Source of the DNA: an uncultured Phascolarctobacterium sp.
Lineage (GTDB): Bacteria > Bacillota > Negativicutes > Acidaminococcales > Acidaminococcaceae
Length of the DNA stretch: 64,000 bases
Direction: 5' to 3'
Assembly (NCBI GenBank): GCA_949285135.1
Contig: CASDXO010000007.1
Span: forward strand, 124,001 to 188,000
The position numbers were made by a program, and so were the translations under genes. Below are positions 53,811 through 62,395 of this stretch, in pieces (the first letter of the stretch is position 1; each line of letters starts with the position of its first letter). Below the pieces are notes generated by a model, which saw only the letters and a list, made by a program, of their open reading frames with translations, made no database searches and had not been told where the DNA came from.

Positions 53811-53835
53811 CCTGCAGCACCTCCTGCCTCATCTT

Positions 53836-56193
53836 TCAGACCAAAATTTTATTGGCATAATTTACTGCACTTACTGCATTGGGTGCATATCCGTCTGCAC
53901 CTATGGAAGCAGCATATTCTTCCGTAAGCACGGCGCCGCCTACCAGGACACGGCAATCAGAAACTCTGCGCAGCTCCCTGATGGTCGCTTCCATGGCGCT
54001 GACAGTCGTCGTCATCAGTGCAGATAAGCCAACCAGTTTGGCTTTATGCTCCACTGCAGCCTGCACAATGCGTTCTGCCGGAACATCTTTGCCCAGGTCG
54101 ATAACCCTGTAGCCATAATTTTCCAGCAGCACTTTAACAATATTCTTGCCTATATCATGAATATCTCCGTGCACTGTCGCTATTATTATTACTTCGCCGT
54201 TGCTGCTGCCGCTTCCTCCCACAGCCTCGCGAATAACGTCAAAAGCAGCCTTGGCAGCATCAGCGCTCATTAAAAGCTGCGGCAGGAACATGGTCTTCTT
54301 TTCAAAACCATCACCCACATAATCCAGAGCAGGTATCATATATTTATTAATGACTTCCAGCGGAGCTTCCGTCTGCAGCGCCGCAGCAGCAGCTTTGGCA
54401 CTTTCTCCGGCAAGCCCGCGTACAATTGCATCATAGAGATTCATCTCACTCAGCACAAAAGCTGCAGTTTTTGGTGCATCTGCATATCTGGTCACATATT
54501 CCTTACAGCCTTCGTCAAGACCCATCAAAGCTCTGTAACCAAAATAAACATCCATCATCACTTTGCTCTGCGGGTTGATGATGCCGCAAGAAAGCCCGGC
54601 CTGCAGCGCCATAGCAAAAAAGGCACCATTGACAGCATCACGTCCCGGCAAACCGAAAGAAATATTGGAAACACCCATAACCGTAGCAATGTTTCTTCCA
54701 TGCATTTCGCTGATTATCTGCAGCGCCGCCTGCGCATTGCCGCTGCCGGTACTGATAGTCATTGCCAGAGGATCAACAAGAATATTTTTTGCTTCAATAC
54801 CATATTCTGCTGCCTTCCGGATAATTTTTTCCGCTACAGCAATGCGTTCTGCCGCTGTTATCCCGATACCATCATCATCCAGAGTCAGTGCAACCAGTAC
54901 AGCACCATATTTTTTCGCCAGCGGCAGCACCTTTTCCAAACTTTCTCTCTTACCGCTGACCGAATTTAGCAGCGGTCTGCCATTATACAGGCGCAATGCT
55001 TTTTCCATGGCTGCGTAATTAGAAGTATCTATCTGCAGCGGCGTATCCGTCACTGCCTGCAAAGCCAGTACAGCTCTGGCAGCCATTTCCGTCTCATCTA
55101 CCCCGGCAGCCCCCACATTAACATCCAGTATATGCGCACCAGCGTTTATCTGTTCCAAACCCAGTCTGCAGACATAATCAAGATTTCCCTGCTGCAAAGC
55201 TTCCTTTAAGCGCGGTTTACCCGTTGGATTAATACGTTCGCCGATAATGACAGGCTCCCGCCCTATCTCAACCACTTTGCCATAAGAAGATACAGCGGTC
55301 AGAGTGCATTTTCTCCGTCCACCAGCAGGCAGATTATGACATTTATCCGTCAACGCTCTGATATGCTGCGGCGTAGTTCCGCAGCAACCACCGGCAATAC
55401 TTACTCCCTGGCAGACAAGTTCATACATTAAATCGGCAAATTCTTCCGGCCCCACATCAAAGCATGTTTTACCCTCGCGCTCTACCGGCAGTCCTGCATT
55501 GGGATTAAATACCAACGGCAGCTCAGTATAGCGCAACAGCTGCGGCATGATACGCAGCATCTGGGCAGGACCCAAACCACAGTTACAGCCGATAGCATCT
55601 GCACCCAGCCCCTCCAGCATCAATGCAGCAGCTGCTGCATCGCCGCCGGTCAGCAGCTTGCCGTTTTCGTCGAAGGTCATTGTTACCACGACCGGCAAAT
55701 CACTGTTTTCCTTAGCAGCCAAAAGCGCCGCCTTGGCTTCATAGGTGTCGCTCATGGTCTCAATCAGAATCAGATCTGCCCCTGCATCACGTCCGCAGCG
55801 CACAATTTCAGCATAAATATCTACCGCTTCCTCAAACGGAAGGTCTCCATAAGGAGCCAGCAACTTGCCTGTAGGCCCTAAATCTAAAGCGACAAAGGCT
55901 TTTTCCCTGCCGTCGCAGGCTGCTTTTGCATTCCTTACTGCCGCGCCTACTACTTCTTCAGTTTTAATATCAGTACCGGCAAATTTCAGTCTGTTGGCGC
56001 CAAAAGTATTGGTCTTAATAATATTAGCCCCGGCATCCAGATAAGCTTCATGTACCCTTTGAATAATATCTGCATGACTGAAATTCCACAGCTCCGGCAA
56101 TTCACCCGGCTGCAGCCCCTGTGCCTGCAGCATAGTACCCATAGCACCATCAAAAAACAACAATTCTTTTCCCAGTAAACTTTTAAATTCCAT
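53836..56193 (-). CDS. metH: Cobalamin-dependent methionine synthase lacking the activation domain
   Basis: A 785-residue enzyme transferring methyl from 5-methyl-THF to homocysteine through cobalamin. Domains in order: homocysteine-binding (about 1-290) with GCNCGLGP and GGCCGTTP as zinc thiolates, pterin-binding (about 310-570) with GERINPTGK and LDVNVGAAG, and B12-binding (about 575-785) with VHGDIHDIGKNI, the cobalt-ligating His. E. coli MetH has a further C-terminal activation domain of about 330 residues, absent here and supplied by the adjacent gene. The start follows the activation gene directly. Confidence 0.94.
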   Translation of the reverse strand: MEFKSLLGKELLFFDGAMGTMLQAQGLQPGELPELWNFSHADIIQRVHEAYLDAGANIIKTNTFGANRLKFAGTDIKTEEVVGAAVRNAKAACDGREKAFVALDLGPTGKLLAPYGDLPFEEAVDIYAEIVRCGRDAGADLILIETMSDTYEAKAALLAAKENSDLPVVVTMTFDENGKLLTGGDAAAAALMLEGLGADAIGCNCGLGPAQMLRIMPQLLRYTELPLVFNPNAGLPVEREGKTCFDVGPEEFADLMYELVCQGVSIAGGCCGTTPQHIRALTDKCHNLPAGGRRKCTLTAVSSYGKVVEIGREPVIIGERINPTGKPRLKEALQQGNLDYVCRLGLEQINAGAHILDVNVGAAGVDETEMAARAVLALQAVTDTPLQIDTSNYAAMEKALRLYNGRPLLNSVSGKRESLEKVLPLAKKYGAVLVALTLDDDGIGITAAERIAVAEKIIRKAAEYGIEAKNILVDPLAMTISTGSGNAQAALQIISEMHGRNIATVMGVSNISFGLPGRDAVNGAFFAMALQAGLSCGIINPQSKVMMDVYFGYRALMGLDEGCKEYVTRYADAPKTAAFVLSEMNLYDAIVRGLAGESAKAAAAALQTEAPLEVINKYMIPALDYVGDGFEKKTMFLPQLLMSADAAKAAFDVIREAVGGSGSSNGEVIIIATVHGDIHDIGKNIVKVLLENYGYRVIDLGKDVPAERIVQAAVEHKAKLVGLSALMTTTVSAMEATIRELRRVSDCRVLVGGAVLTEEYAASIGADGYAPNAVSAVNYANKILV

Positions 56194-56195
56194 CT

Positions 56196-56819
56196 CTATT
56201 CCTCTCTGAACGGGCAGTTAATATTACCGCAGTTCATACATTTATTCCATTCACATACGGCATCTGCTGCAAGCCCTATGATCGCCGTAACCGATTTTGT
56301 CGGTGCCATCATCATACCGTCCGTCAGTGTCAGACCGATTTTCCTGCCGCAGTCAAGCATGTCAAACAGCTTACGCTGTTCTTCCAGTGCCCAATCACCA
56401 TATCCCGGTGAAAAGCGCGGACGCTGCGCCAGAGTTCCAACATCGACATGACTCTGCACTTCGTCACAATAACTTTCAATCAAAGCAGCAGCAACAGCCT
56501 GGGCTGCAGCCCCTTCTGCTACGCTTGTTAATGCCAGACGCCTTACGGCGATATCCACCTTACTGCCCAATGTTGCCGCTAAAAGCAGTACCTCGCTGCA
56601 GCCATGCAGGTGACGAGCCAAATCGGCCGACAGCAGTTTTACGCCATTTGCCAGTCTTACGCCGTCAGCCTCAACGCGGCATGTGCAGCGTTTCAGCACA
56701 TGCCGCGCCTGCACTTCATTGCGCAGCTTCAGATACACCATATCTGCTAAAACTCCGGCAGCAGTGTCGTTCTTTTGTGCTCCCAGGTAGCGCAGTGCTT
56801 CCTCACGTCTGTATTTCAT
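56196..56819 (-). CDS. Methionine synthase activation-domain subunit
   Basis: A 207-residue protein equivalent to the SAM-binding reactivation domain of MetH. RFSPGYGDWALEEQ and LTDGMMMAPTKSVTAIIGL match that domain's SAM-binding region. It ends with CMNCGNINCPF, a Cys-rich tail not found in E. coli MetH and possibly metal-binding. It lies between metF (4-nt ATGA overlap) and metH, so the MetH enzyme is split in two subunits. Reductive remethylation of cob(II)alamin is its predicted job. Confidence 0.88.
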   Translation of the reverse strand: MKYRREEALRYLGAQKNDTAAGVLADMVYLKLRNEVQARHVLKRCTCRVEADGVRLANGVKLLSADLARHLHGCSEVLLLAATLGSKVDIAVRRLALTSVAEGAAAQAVAAALIESYCDEVQSHVDVGTLAQRPRFSPGYGDWALEEQRKLFDMLDCGRKIGLTLTDGMMMAPTKSVTAIIGLAADAVCEWNKCMNCGNINCPFREE

Positions 56820-57670
56820 TTCGTTATCTCCGAAAGATTGCGCATGATACCACCGATAATTTCCGGTTTATTCATAGTATAAATATGTACATTAGTAAAG
56901 CCGTTAGCCACAAGGTCAATAATCTGCCCCGTAGCATAAGCAATCCCCGCCTGTTTCAGTGCTTCAGGCTTATCGGCAAATTTCTCCACAATTGCACGGA
57001 ACTGCGGCGGCAATTTGGTATCACTCAGCTGACAGATACGCGTTATTTGTTTGGCATTGGTTACAGGCATAATACCGGGAACTACAGGTACATTGATTCC
57101 GGCAGAAAGCAGACGGAACATATAGTTATATAGTACATTGTTATCAAAAATCATCTGTGTAACAAGAAAGTCTACGCCTGCATCAATCTTATATTTAGTA
57201 TTTTCTATATCTTTATCCAGCGCTCCGGCTTCCGGATGGCCTTCCGGATAAGCCGCCCCGCCAACACAAAAATCTCCCTGCAGCTTGATAAAAGCAGCCA
57301 GATCACTGGCATGATGGAACTCGCCCACCTCACTGCCCTGCGGCAAATCTCCGCGCAGCGCCAGAATATTTTCAATACCGCCACTTTTCAAATCCATGAG
57401 GACATCCATAATCTTTGCTGCATCGGACTGCACACAGGTAAGATGTGCCAGCGCAGGGATGCCGTTAGCCTGTACAGCTCGCGCCACCGCAGCCGTATGA
57501 CCTACCGTTGAGCCGCCTGCGCCATAGGTTACGCTCATATATGCAGGCTGTACGTCTGCTATCTTGTTTACTATTTCTAATGCGTTCTGCAGCTCCGTGC
57601 CCTGTTTAGGCGGAAATAATTCGCAGGAAATACATATTTTTTCACTTCTAAGTAAATCAATTATTTTCAT
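56816..57670 (-). CDS. metF: Methylenetetrahydrofolate reductase
   Basis: A 284-residue flavoenzyme making 5-methyl-THF for MetH. Family blocks ISCELFPPK, SVTYGAGGST, LAHLTCVQSD, LALRGDLPQG and FLVTQMIFDN are all present. The start has GAGGG upstream. First gene of the methionine operon, overlapping the activation subunit by 4 nt. Confidence 0.96.
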   Translation of the reverse strand: MKIIDLLRSEKICISCELFPPKQGTELQNALEIVNKIADVQPAYMSVTYGAGGSTVGHTAAVARAVQANGIPALAHLTCVQSDAAKIMDVLMDLKSGGIENILALRGDLPQGSEVGEFHHASDLAAFIKLQGDFCVGGAAYPEGHPEAGALDKDIENTKYKIDAGVDFLVTQMIFDNNVLYNYMFRLLSAGINVPVVPGIMPVTNAKQITRICQLSDTKLPPQFRAIVEKFADKPEALKQAGIAYATGQIIDLVANGFTNVHIYTMNKPEIIGGIMRNLSEITK

Positions 57671-57702
57671 CTTTCACCCTCATTTTTTAAACATTTCTGA
57701 TT

Positions 57703-57731
57703 ATTTTATAAAAAATGTTCAGCAAAAGCAA
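57703..57731 (-). promoter_or_regulatory. Promoter of the methionine operon
   Basis: TTGCTT and TAAAAT with a 17-nt spacer on the minus strand, about 35 nt from the metF start. No SAM or B12 riboswitch fits in the short leader. Confidence 0.6.
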
Positions 57732-57783
57732 ATTATTTTCTTTGCGTAACTTATAAATGTTCACAGCTGATAAGAATGTTACA

Positions 57784-57814
57784 AAAATAAAACGCCCGCC
57801 AATTGACGGACGTT
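57784..57814 (-). terminator. Terminator of the tRNA-Ser gene
   Basis: AACGTCCGTC and GGCGGGCGTT (minus strand, G-U pairs allowed) with an AATT loop, followed by TTATTTTTG. Confidence 0.8.
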
Positions 57815-57824
57815 AATTTTTCAC

Positions 57825-57915
57825 TGGCGGAGACGGTGGGATTCGAACCCACGTGCCGCGCAAACGGCAAACTGATTTCGAGTCAGCCTCGTTATGACCA
57901 CTTCGATACGTCTCC
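57825..57915 (-). tRNA. tRNA-Ser (CGA)
   Basis: A 91-nt class II tRNA, GGAGACGTATCGAAGTGG to CCGTCTCCGCCA with CCA encoded. The anticodon loop CTCGAAA gives CGA (reads UCG). The long variable arm (TTGCCGTTTGCGCGGCA) confirms a serine tRNA. Confidence 0.95.
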
Positions 57916-57937
57916 TTATTTATTTGTAACATTTTTA

Positions 57938-58462
57938 TTATACAGGATTATCCTCATTTTGCAAAGATACAGAAGCTAATAATTCCTGCTGTTTCTTTTT
58001 TGCCTCTTTATTTTCCTGTCGACGGCGACGAAAAAAGTTTCGCATCACGGAGGCGCATTCTTCCTCACAAATACCGCCGAGGACTTCTACCTGGTGGTTA
58101 AGACTGGCATTAGTAAGAATATTAAAGATAGATTCTACCCCGCCAGCTTTAACATCCGGACAGCCGTACACAACACGGTCAATACGACTGTTGACGATAG
58201 CGCCGCTGCACATGGAACAGGGCTCCACCGTTACATAAAGCGTGCAGCCGCTGAGGCGCCATCGCTGCAGTCTGAAACAGGCTGCACGTATTGCCAGTAT
58301 TTCAGCATGAGCTGTCGCATCCGGCAGCATCTCCCGCTGATTATGTGCCGCAGCGATAACTTCACCGTCACATACCAGCACCGCCCCTATAGGTATTTCA
58401 CCCAGTGCAGCTGCTTTTTTAGCCTGTACTAAAGCCAGCTGCATATAATCGTGATCACTCAT
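57938..58462 (-). CDS. tadA: tRNA-specific adenosine deaminase
   Basis: A 174-residue deaminase converting the wobble A34 of tRNA-Arg to inosine. The zinc motif is TAHAEILAI together with VEPCSMCSGAI. Family features IPIGAVLV and NQREMLPDATAHAE support TadA over other deaminases. The ATG at 58462 sits 7 nt from GAGGA and overlaps the ABC-F stop. The C-terminal tail of about 30 charged residues is a little longer than usual. Confidence 0.95.
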   Translation of the reverse strand: MSDHDYMQLALVQAKKAAALGEIPIGAVLVCDGEVIAAAHNQREMLPDATAHAEILAIRAACFRLQRWRLSGCTLYVTVEPCSMCSGAIVNSRIDRVVYGCPDVKAGGVESIFNILTNASLNHQVEVLGGICEEECASVMRNFFRRRRQENKEAKKKQQELLASVSLQNEDNPV

Positions 58463-60378
58463 CATGCTTCCTCTGCAGCCTCCATCAGCAACTCCCATTT
58501 TTCCATAAGTTCTGCTATCTTCTGCTCATAGGCATCATGTTCAGCTGCCATTGCCGCACTGTGCGCCGGGTCTTCATGATTGGCAGGGTCTGCCATCTGC
58601 GCTTCCAGCAGCTTCATCATGGCTTCCTGCTCACGTATGCTCAGTTCTACCCTGGGCAGCAGTTTTGCAGCTTCTTCCGGGCTGTAACGCGGTTTTCTGT
58701 CAACAGTTTTAGTCTGCACCTGGGGCTGCACGACATCCTTCTTCTCCACATCAGTCTGCACTGCAGCAGCTTCTGCCTTTATTGCGGCTGTTCTGGCTTT
58801 TTCTTCCAGATAAAAATCATAATTACCTTTATAATCTTTCAGCTCTGCGTTTTCAATCTCCCAGATTCTATCTGCCACTTCGTTAATAAAATAACGGTCA
58901 TGGCTAACTACCAGTACCGTGCCGTCAAAAGCTGTCAGGGCGGCTTCCACTGCTTCTCTGGCCATGATGTCAAGATGGTTGGTCGGTTCGTCCAGTACCA
59001 GACAGTTAGCTCCGTCCAGTACCAGCTTCAGCAGCACCAGTCTGGCTTTTTGTCCGCCGCTTAAAGTACCGATTTCCTTGAAAACATCGTCACCATGAAA
59101 CAACATGCCGCCAAGCAAAGACCTTGTCCTTTCTTCCGTAAAGCCATATTCCATAACAAAATTTTCCAGCAGCGTCTGTTTAGGCTCAAGTCTTTCATAG
59201 CTTTGTGAAAAATAGCCAATCTGCACACGATTACCAATCTTAGCCTTGCCTTTCAGTGGCTGTACTTCACCCAAAATAGTTTTCAGCAGCGTTGTCTTGC
59301 CCGTACCGTTAGCACCCAGCAGTGCCGCCTTCTCACCGCGGCGCAGCGTGATATTTATGCCCTGAGCCAACACCTTGTCGCCATAGCCGATAGTAAGGTC
59401 TTCCATAATCAGGACGCGGTCGGCACATTCTGTTGCCGCAGGCAGCCGCAGTTCAAACTCCTCGTGCCTTACCGGAGCATCCAGCCGCTCCAACCTGTTC
59501 AGCTGGGACTGACGTCCGCGAGCCATCTTGCTCTTAATACCGGCCTTAAAACGGCGGATATATGCTTCGGTGCGGGCGATATAATTCTGCTGAGCTGCAT
59601 AGGCCGCTTCCAGTGTCGCAGTCTGGATGGCTTTCTGCTCCAGATAACGGGAATAATTACCTTTGAAAGACTGCAGTCTGCCGCCCTCCATTTCCAGAAT
59701 ACGCACTGCCACATTATCCAGAAAAGCACGGTCATGGCTGACTACAAGCAGCCCGCCCTGAAATTCTCGCAGATAAGTTTCCAGCCACTGAGTCATAACT
59801 ATATCCAAATGGTTAGTCGGTTCATCCAGAATCAGAAAATCTGGGTTGCGTACCAGTGCTGCTGCCAGCATGAGGCGTGTTTTTTGTCCGCCGCTTAATG
59901 TGGCAGCATCCTGCTCCCACCAGTTTTCCGTATAACCAAGACCAATCAGCACTCTTTTGATTCTGTTTTCATACTGATACCCATCCAGATATTCATACCT
60001 TTTAGTAACATGGGTATATTCATCCATTAATGCTTCCAAAGTATCACCGGCAGCATCGCTTACTTCTGTTTCCAGCCGCTGCAGTTTTTCACGCAGATGC
60101 AGTATTTCCGGGCAGCTCTGCAGCATAAACTCCCAGATACTGCCTTTGATATCCGTAAACCCCTGCTGCACGTAACCGACGCTGATACCCTGTTCAAAAC
60201 GGATACTGCCGCTGTCTATATAAGCAGGCTCCAGCAGGCAATGCAGCAACGTCGTCTTACCGCTGCCGTTAACACCTACCAAGCCTATATGTTCTCCTTT
60301 TTCCACCATAAAGCTGACGTCCTTAAAAACCTCATGTACGCCGAAGCTTTTGGCAATTTTATCCACTACAAGCTGCAT
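58462..60378 (-). CDS. ABC-F family ATPase with C-terminal coiled coil (Uup type)
   Basis: A 638-residue soluble tandem ATPase. Cassette 1: GVNGSGKTT, LSGGQKTRLML, FLILDEPTNHLD. Cassette 2: GANGTGKTT, LSGGQKARLVL, LVLDEPTNHLD. The linker between cassettes includes FKAGIKSKMARGRQSQLNRL. Residues about 545-638 are acidic and helical, with two predicted coiled-coil segments, as in Uup-like proteins. It binds the ribosome in known homologues. Start at 60378 with GAGGG upstream. Confidence 0.9.
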   Translation of the reverse strand: MQLVVDKIAKSFGVHEVFKDVSFMVEKGEHIGLVGVNGSGKTTLLHCLLEPAYIDSGSIRFEQGISVGYVQQGFTDIKGSIWEFMLQSCPEILHLREKLQRLETEVSDAAGDTLEALMDEYTHVTKRYEYLDGYQYENRIKRVLIGLGYTENWWEQDAATLSGGQKTRLMLAAALVRNPDFLILDEPTNHLDIVMTQWLETYLREFQGGLLVVSHDRAFLDNVAVRILEMEGGRLQSFKGNYSRYLEQKAIQTATLEAAYAAQQNYIARTEAYIRRFKAGIKSKMARGRQSQLNRLERLDAPVRHEEFELRLPAATECADRVLIMEDLTIGYGDKVLAQGINITLRRGEKAALLGANGTGKTTLLKTILGEVQPLKGKAKIGNRVQIGYFSQSYERLEPKQTLLENFVMEYGFTEERTRSLLGGMLFHGDDVFKEIGTLSGGQKARLVLLKLVLDGANCLVLDEPTNHLDIMAREAVEAALTAFDGTVLVVSHDRYFINEVADRIWEIENAELKDYKGNYDFYLEEKARTAAIKAEAAAVQTDVEKKDVVQPQVQTKTVDRKPRYSPEEAAKLLPRVELSIREQEAMMKLLEAQMADPANHEDPAHSAAMAAEHDAYEQKIAELMEKWELLMEAAEEA

Positions 60379-60414
60379 ATTTCTACCCTCTGCAAAATTT
60401 ATTTCTAAAACAGT

Positions 60415-60443
60415 ATTGTAGCAAAAAAACTCCACAAAAGCAA
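60415..60443 (-). promoter_or_regulatory. Promoter of the ABC-F and tadA operon
   Basis: TTGCTT and TACAAT with a 17-nt spacer on the minus strand, overlapping the U-run side of the galE terminator. Confidence 0.6.
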
Positions 60444-60471
60444 AAGACTGCCTGCACAGCAGACAGTCTTT
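60443..60471 (-). terminator. Terminator of the UDP-sugar operon
   Basis: AAAGACTGTCTGC and GCAGGCAGTCTTT form a 13-bp stem with a 3-nt loop, just after galE. Confidence 0.85.
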
Positions 60472-60476
60472 ATTTT

Positions 60477-61466
60477 TTATCCTTCGTATCCGTGCGGATG
60501 CTGTTTGTGCCAGTTCCAGGCGGTAGCCATTACTTCTTCCACACTGCTGTGCTCCGGCTGCCAGCCAAGCTCCTGCCTGATTTTTGCCGAAGATGCAATA
60601 AGTACTGCCGGATCGCCGGCACGACGTGCTTCTTCCACTACGGTAAAATCAACGCCGGTAATCTTTTTGGCGCTGTCGATAATCTGACGCACACTGAAAC
60701 CGTTTTCGCTGCCCAGATTATAGACACGGCTCGCACCGCCTTTAAGCAGATGCTGCAACGCCAACACATGCGCTTTTGCCAGATCGCAGACATGAATATA
60801 ATCACGCACGCAAGTACCGTCAGCAGTCGGATAATCGGTACCAAACACTGCAACCTGACGACGCACGCCCTGAGCCGTCTTTAACACCAACGGAATCAGA
60901 TGGCTTTCAGGATTGTGATCCTCGCCGATATTACCGGCCAGCGAAGCTCCTGCAGCATTAAAATAACGCAATGCCACATACTTCATTTCATAGGCCCTAT
61001 CATAATCGGCCAGCATATTTTCAATCATCAGTTTACTGCGTCCGTAAACATTAGTAGGCAATAACTTACTGTCCTCACAGATAGGTACCTGCTCCGGCTC
61101 GCCATAGACTGCTGCTGTAGAAGAAAATACCATTCTGTCCACGCCGGCACCACGCATTGCTTCCAAAAGATGCAGCGTGCCTTCCACATTATTAAAATAA
61201 TACTTAGCCGGATTCTCCATGGACTCGCCTACCAAACTGCTGGCAGCAAAATGCATTACTGCATCAATGAAAAACTGTTCCATAATGTGACGTGCAAAAG
61301 CTACGTCATGGATATCTCCTTCTACCAGCTGAACATCTTCCGGCACAGCAGCTGCATGCCCCGTAGAAAGATTATCATAAACAATAGGCGTAAAGCCGCT
61401 TTTTTTCAGCTCTTCCACTACATGGGAACCAATATAGCCGGCACCGCCTGTAACAAGTATGTTCAT
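60477..61466 (-). CDS. galE: UDP-glucose 4-epimerase
   Basis: A 329-residue short-chain dehydrogenase-type epimerase interconverting UDP-glucose and UDP-galactose. NAD motif VTGGAGYIGSH, catalytic SSTAAVYGEPE and the YGRSKLMIE Tyr-x3-Lys are visible. TCVRDYIHVCDLA and RRAGDPA support GalE. It follows galU by 20 nt. Confidence 0.94.
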   Translation of the reverse strand: MNILVTGGAGYIGSHVVEELKKSGFTPIVYDNLSTGHAAAVPEDVQLVEGDIHDVAFARHIMEQFFIDAVMHFAASSLVGESMENPAKYYFNNVEGTLHLLEAMRGAGVDRMVFSSTAAVYGEPEQVPICEDSKLLPTNVYGRSKLMIENMLADYDRAYEMKYVALRYFNAAGASLAGNIGEDHNPESHLIPLVLKTAQGVRRQVAVFGTDYPTADGTCVRDYIHVCDLAKAHVLALQHLLKGGASRVYNLGSENGFSVRQIIDSAKKITGVDFTVVEEARRAGDPAVLIASSAKIRQELGWQPEHSSVEEVMATAWNWHKQHPHGYEG

Positions 61467-61486
61467 CTTAACGCCTCTTTATCAAA

Positions 61487-62371
61487 TTATTTGTTGCTTT
61501 CCTTATCGACAATATTCTGCAGATAAGCAAGGAATTTATCACGGAGATCCGTACGTTTCAGAGCCATTTCTACCGTTGCTTCGAGGAATCCCTGCTTATC
61601 ACCTACATCGTAACGACGACCCTCGAAATTATAAGCATACATAGGCTGCTCTTTAGCCAGCACTTTCAAGGCATCCGTCAGCTGGATTTCATTGCCGCGT
61701 CCGGGAGCCGTATGCTCCAAAATTGGAAAAATTTCCGGGTTAATGACATAGCGTCCCAGTACGGCCAGCCGCGACGGCGCTTCTTCTTTCTTTGGTTTTT
61801 CCACCATATCCTGCACCGTAAAAGTACGTTTTTCGCCGGTCGGCTGAGATGCCACGATACCATAGGCAGATACCTTATCCTGCGGCACTTCCTGTACTCC
61901 CAGCACACTCGCACCGGTACGTTCATAAACATCAATCAGCTGCTTTAGAGCAGGTACTCTGCTGTCTACCACGTCATCACCTAAAAGCACGGCAAAAGGC
62001 TCGTCACCAATGAATTGCTGCGCGCATAAAATAGCATGGCCCAAGCCGCGCGGCTCTTTCTGGCGGATATAATGGATACGGATATCAGAAATTTTTCTGA
62101 CCATTTCCAGCTCATGCTCTTTATGAGCAGCTTCCAGATTAAGCTCCAGTTCTATGCTGCGGTCAAAATGGTCTTCAATAGCTCGTTTGCTGCGTCCGGT
62201 AATAATCAAAATATCTTCAATACCGGAAGCCAGTGCCTCCTCAATAATGTATTGAATAGTCGGTTTATCAACTATGGGCAGCATTTCCTTCGGTGTAGCC
62301 TTAGTTGCCGGCAAAAAACGAGTTCCAAGACCTGCAGCCGGAATAACTGCCTTACGAACTTTCTTAATCAT
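61487..62371 (-). CDS. galU: UTP-glucose-1-phosphate uridylyltransferase
   Basis: A 294-residue enzyme making UDP-glucose. Nucleotide-binding motif AGLGTRFLPATKATPKEMLP and IQYIIEEALASGIEDI are diagnostic; KEPRGLGHAILCAQ and VEKPKKEEAPS are also seen. The start at 62371 follows a short ATG-AAT-AAA-TGA frame that overlaps its leader. Middle gene of the operon. Confidence 0.96.
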   Translation of the reverse strand: MIKKVRKAVIPAAGLGTRFLPATKATPKEMLPIVDKPTIQYIIEEALASGIEDILIITGRSKRAIEDHFDRSIELELNLEAAHKEHELEMVRKISDIRIHYIRQKEPRGLGHAILCAQQFIGDEPFAVLLGDDVVDSRVPALKQLIDVYERTGASVLGVQEVPQDKVSAYGIVASQPTGEKRTFTVQDMVEKPKKEEAPSRLAVLGRYVINPEIFPILEHTAPGRGNEIQLTDALKVLAKEQPMYAYNFEGRRYDVGDKQGFLEATVEMALKRTDLRDKFLAYLQNIVDKESNK

Positions 62372-62395
62372 TTATTCATCAATACTCCTTCAATT

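Noticed and set aside
57671-57702. SAM or B12 riboswitch before metF
   Set aside because: The promoter at 57703-57731 leaves a leader of about 30 nt, too short for such a riboswitch.
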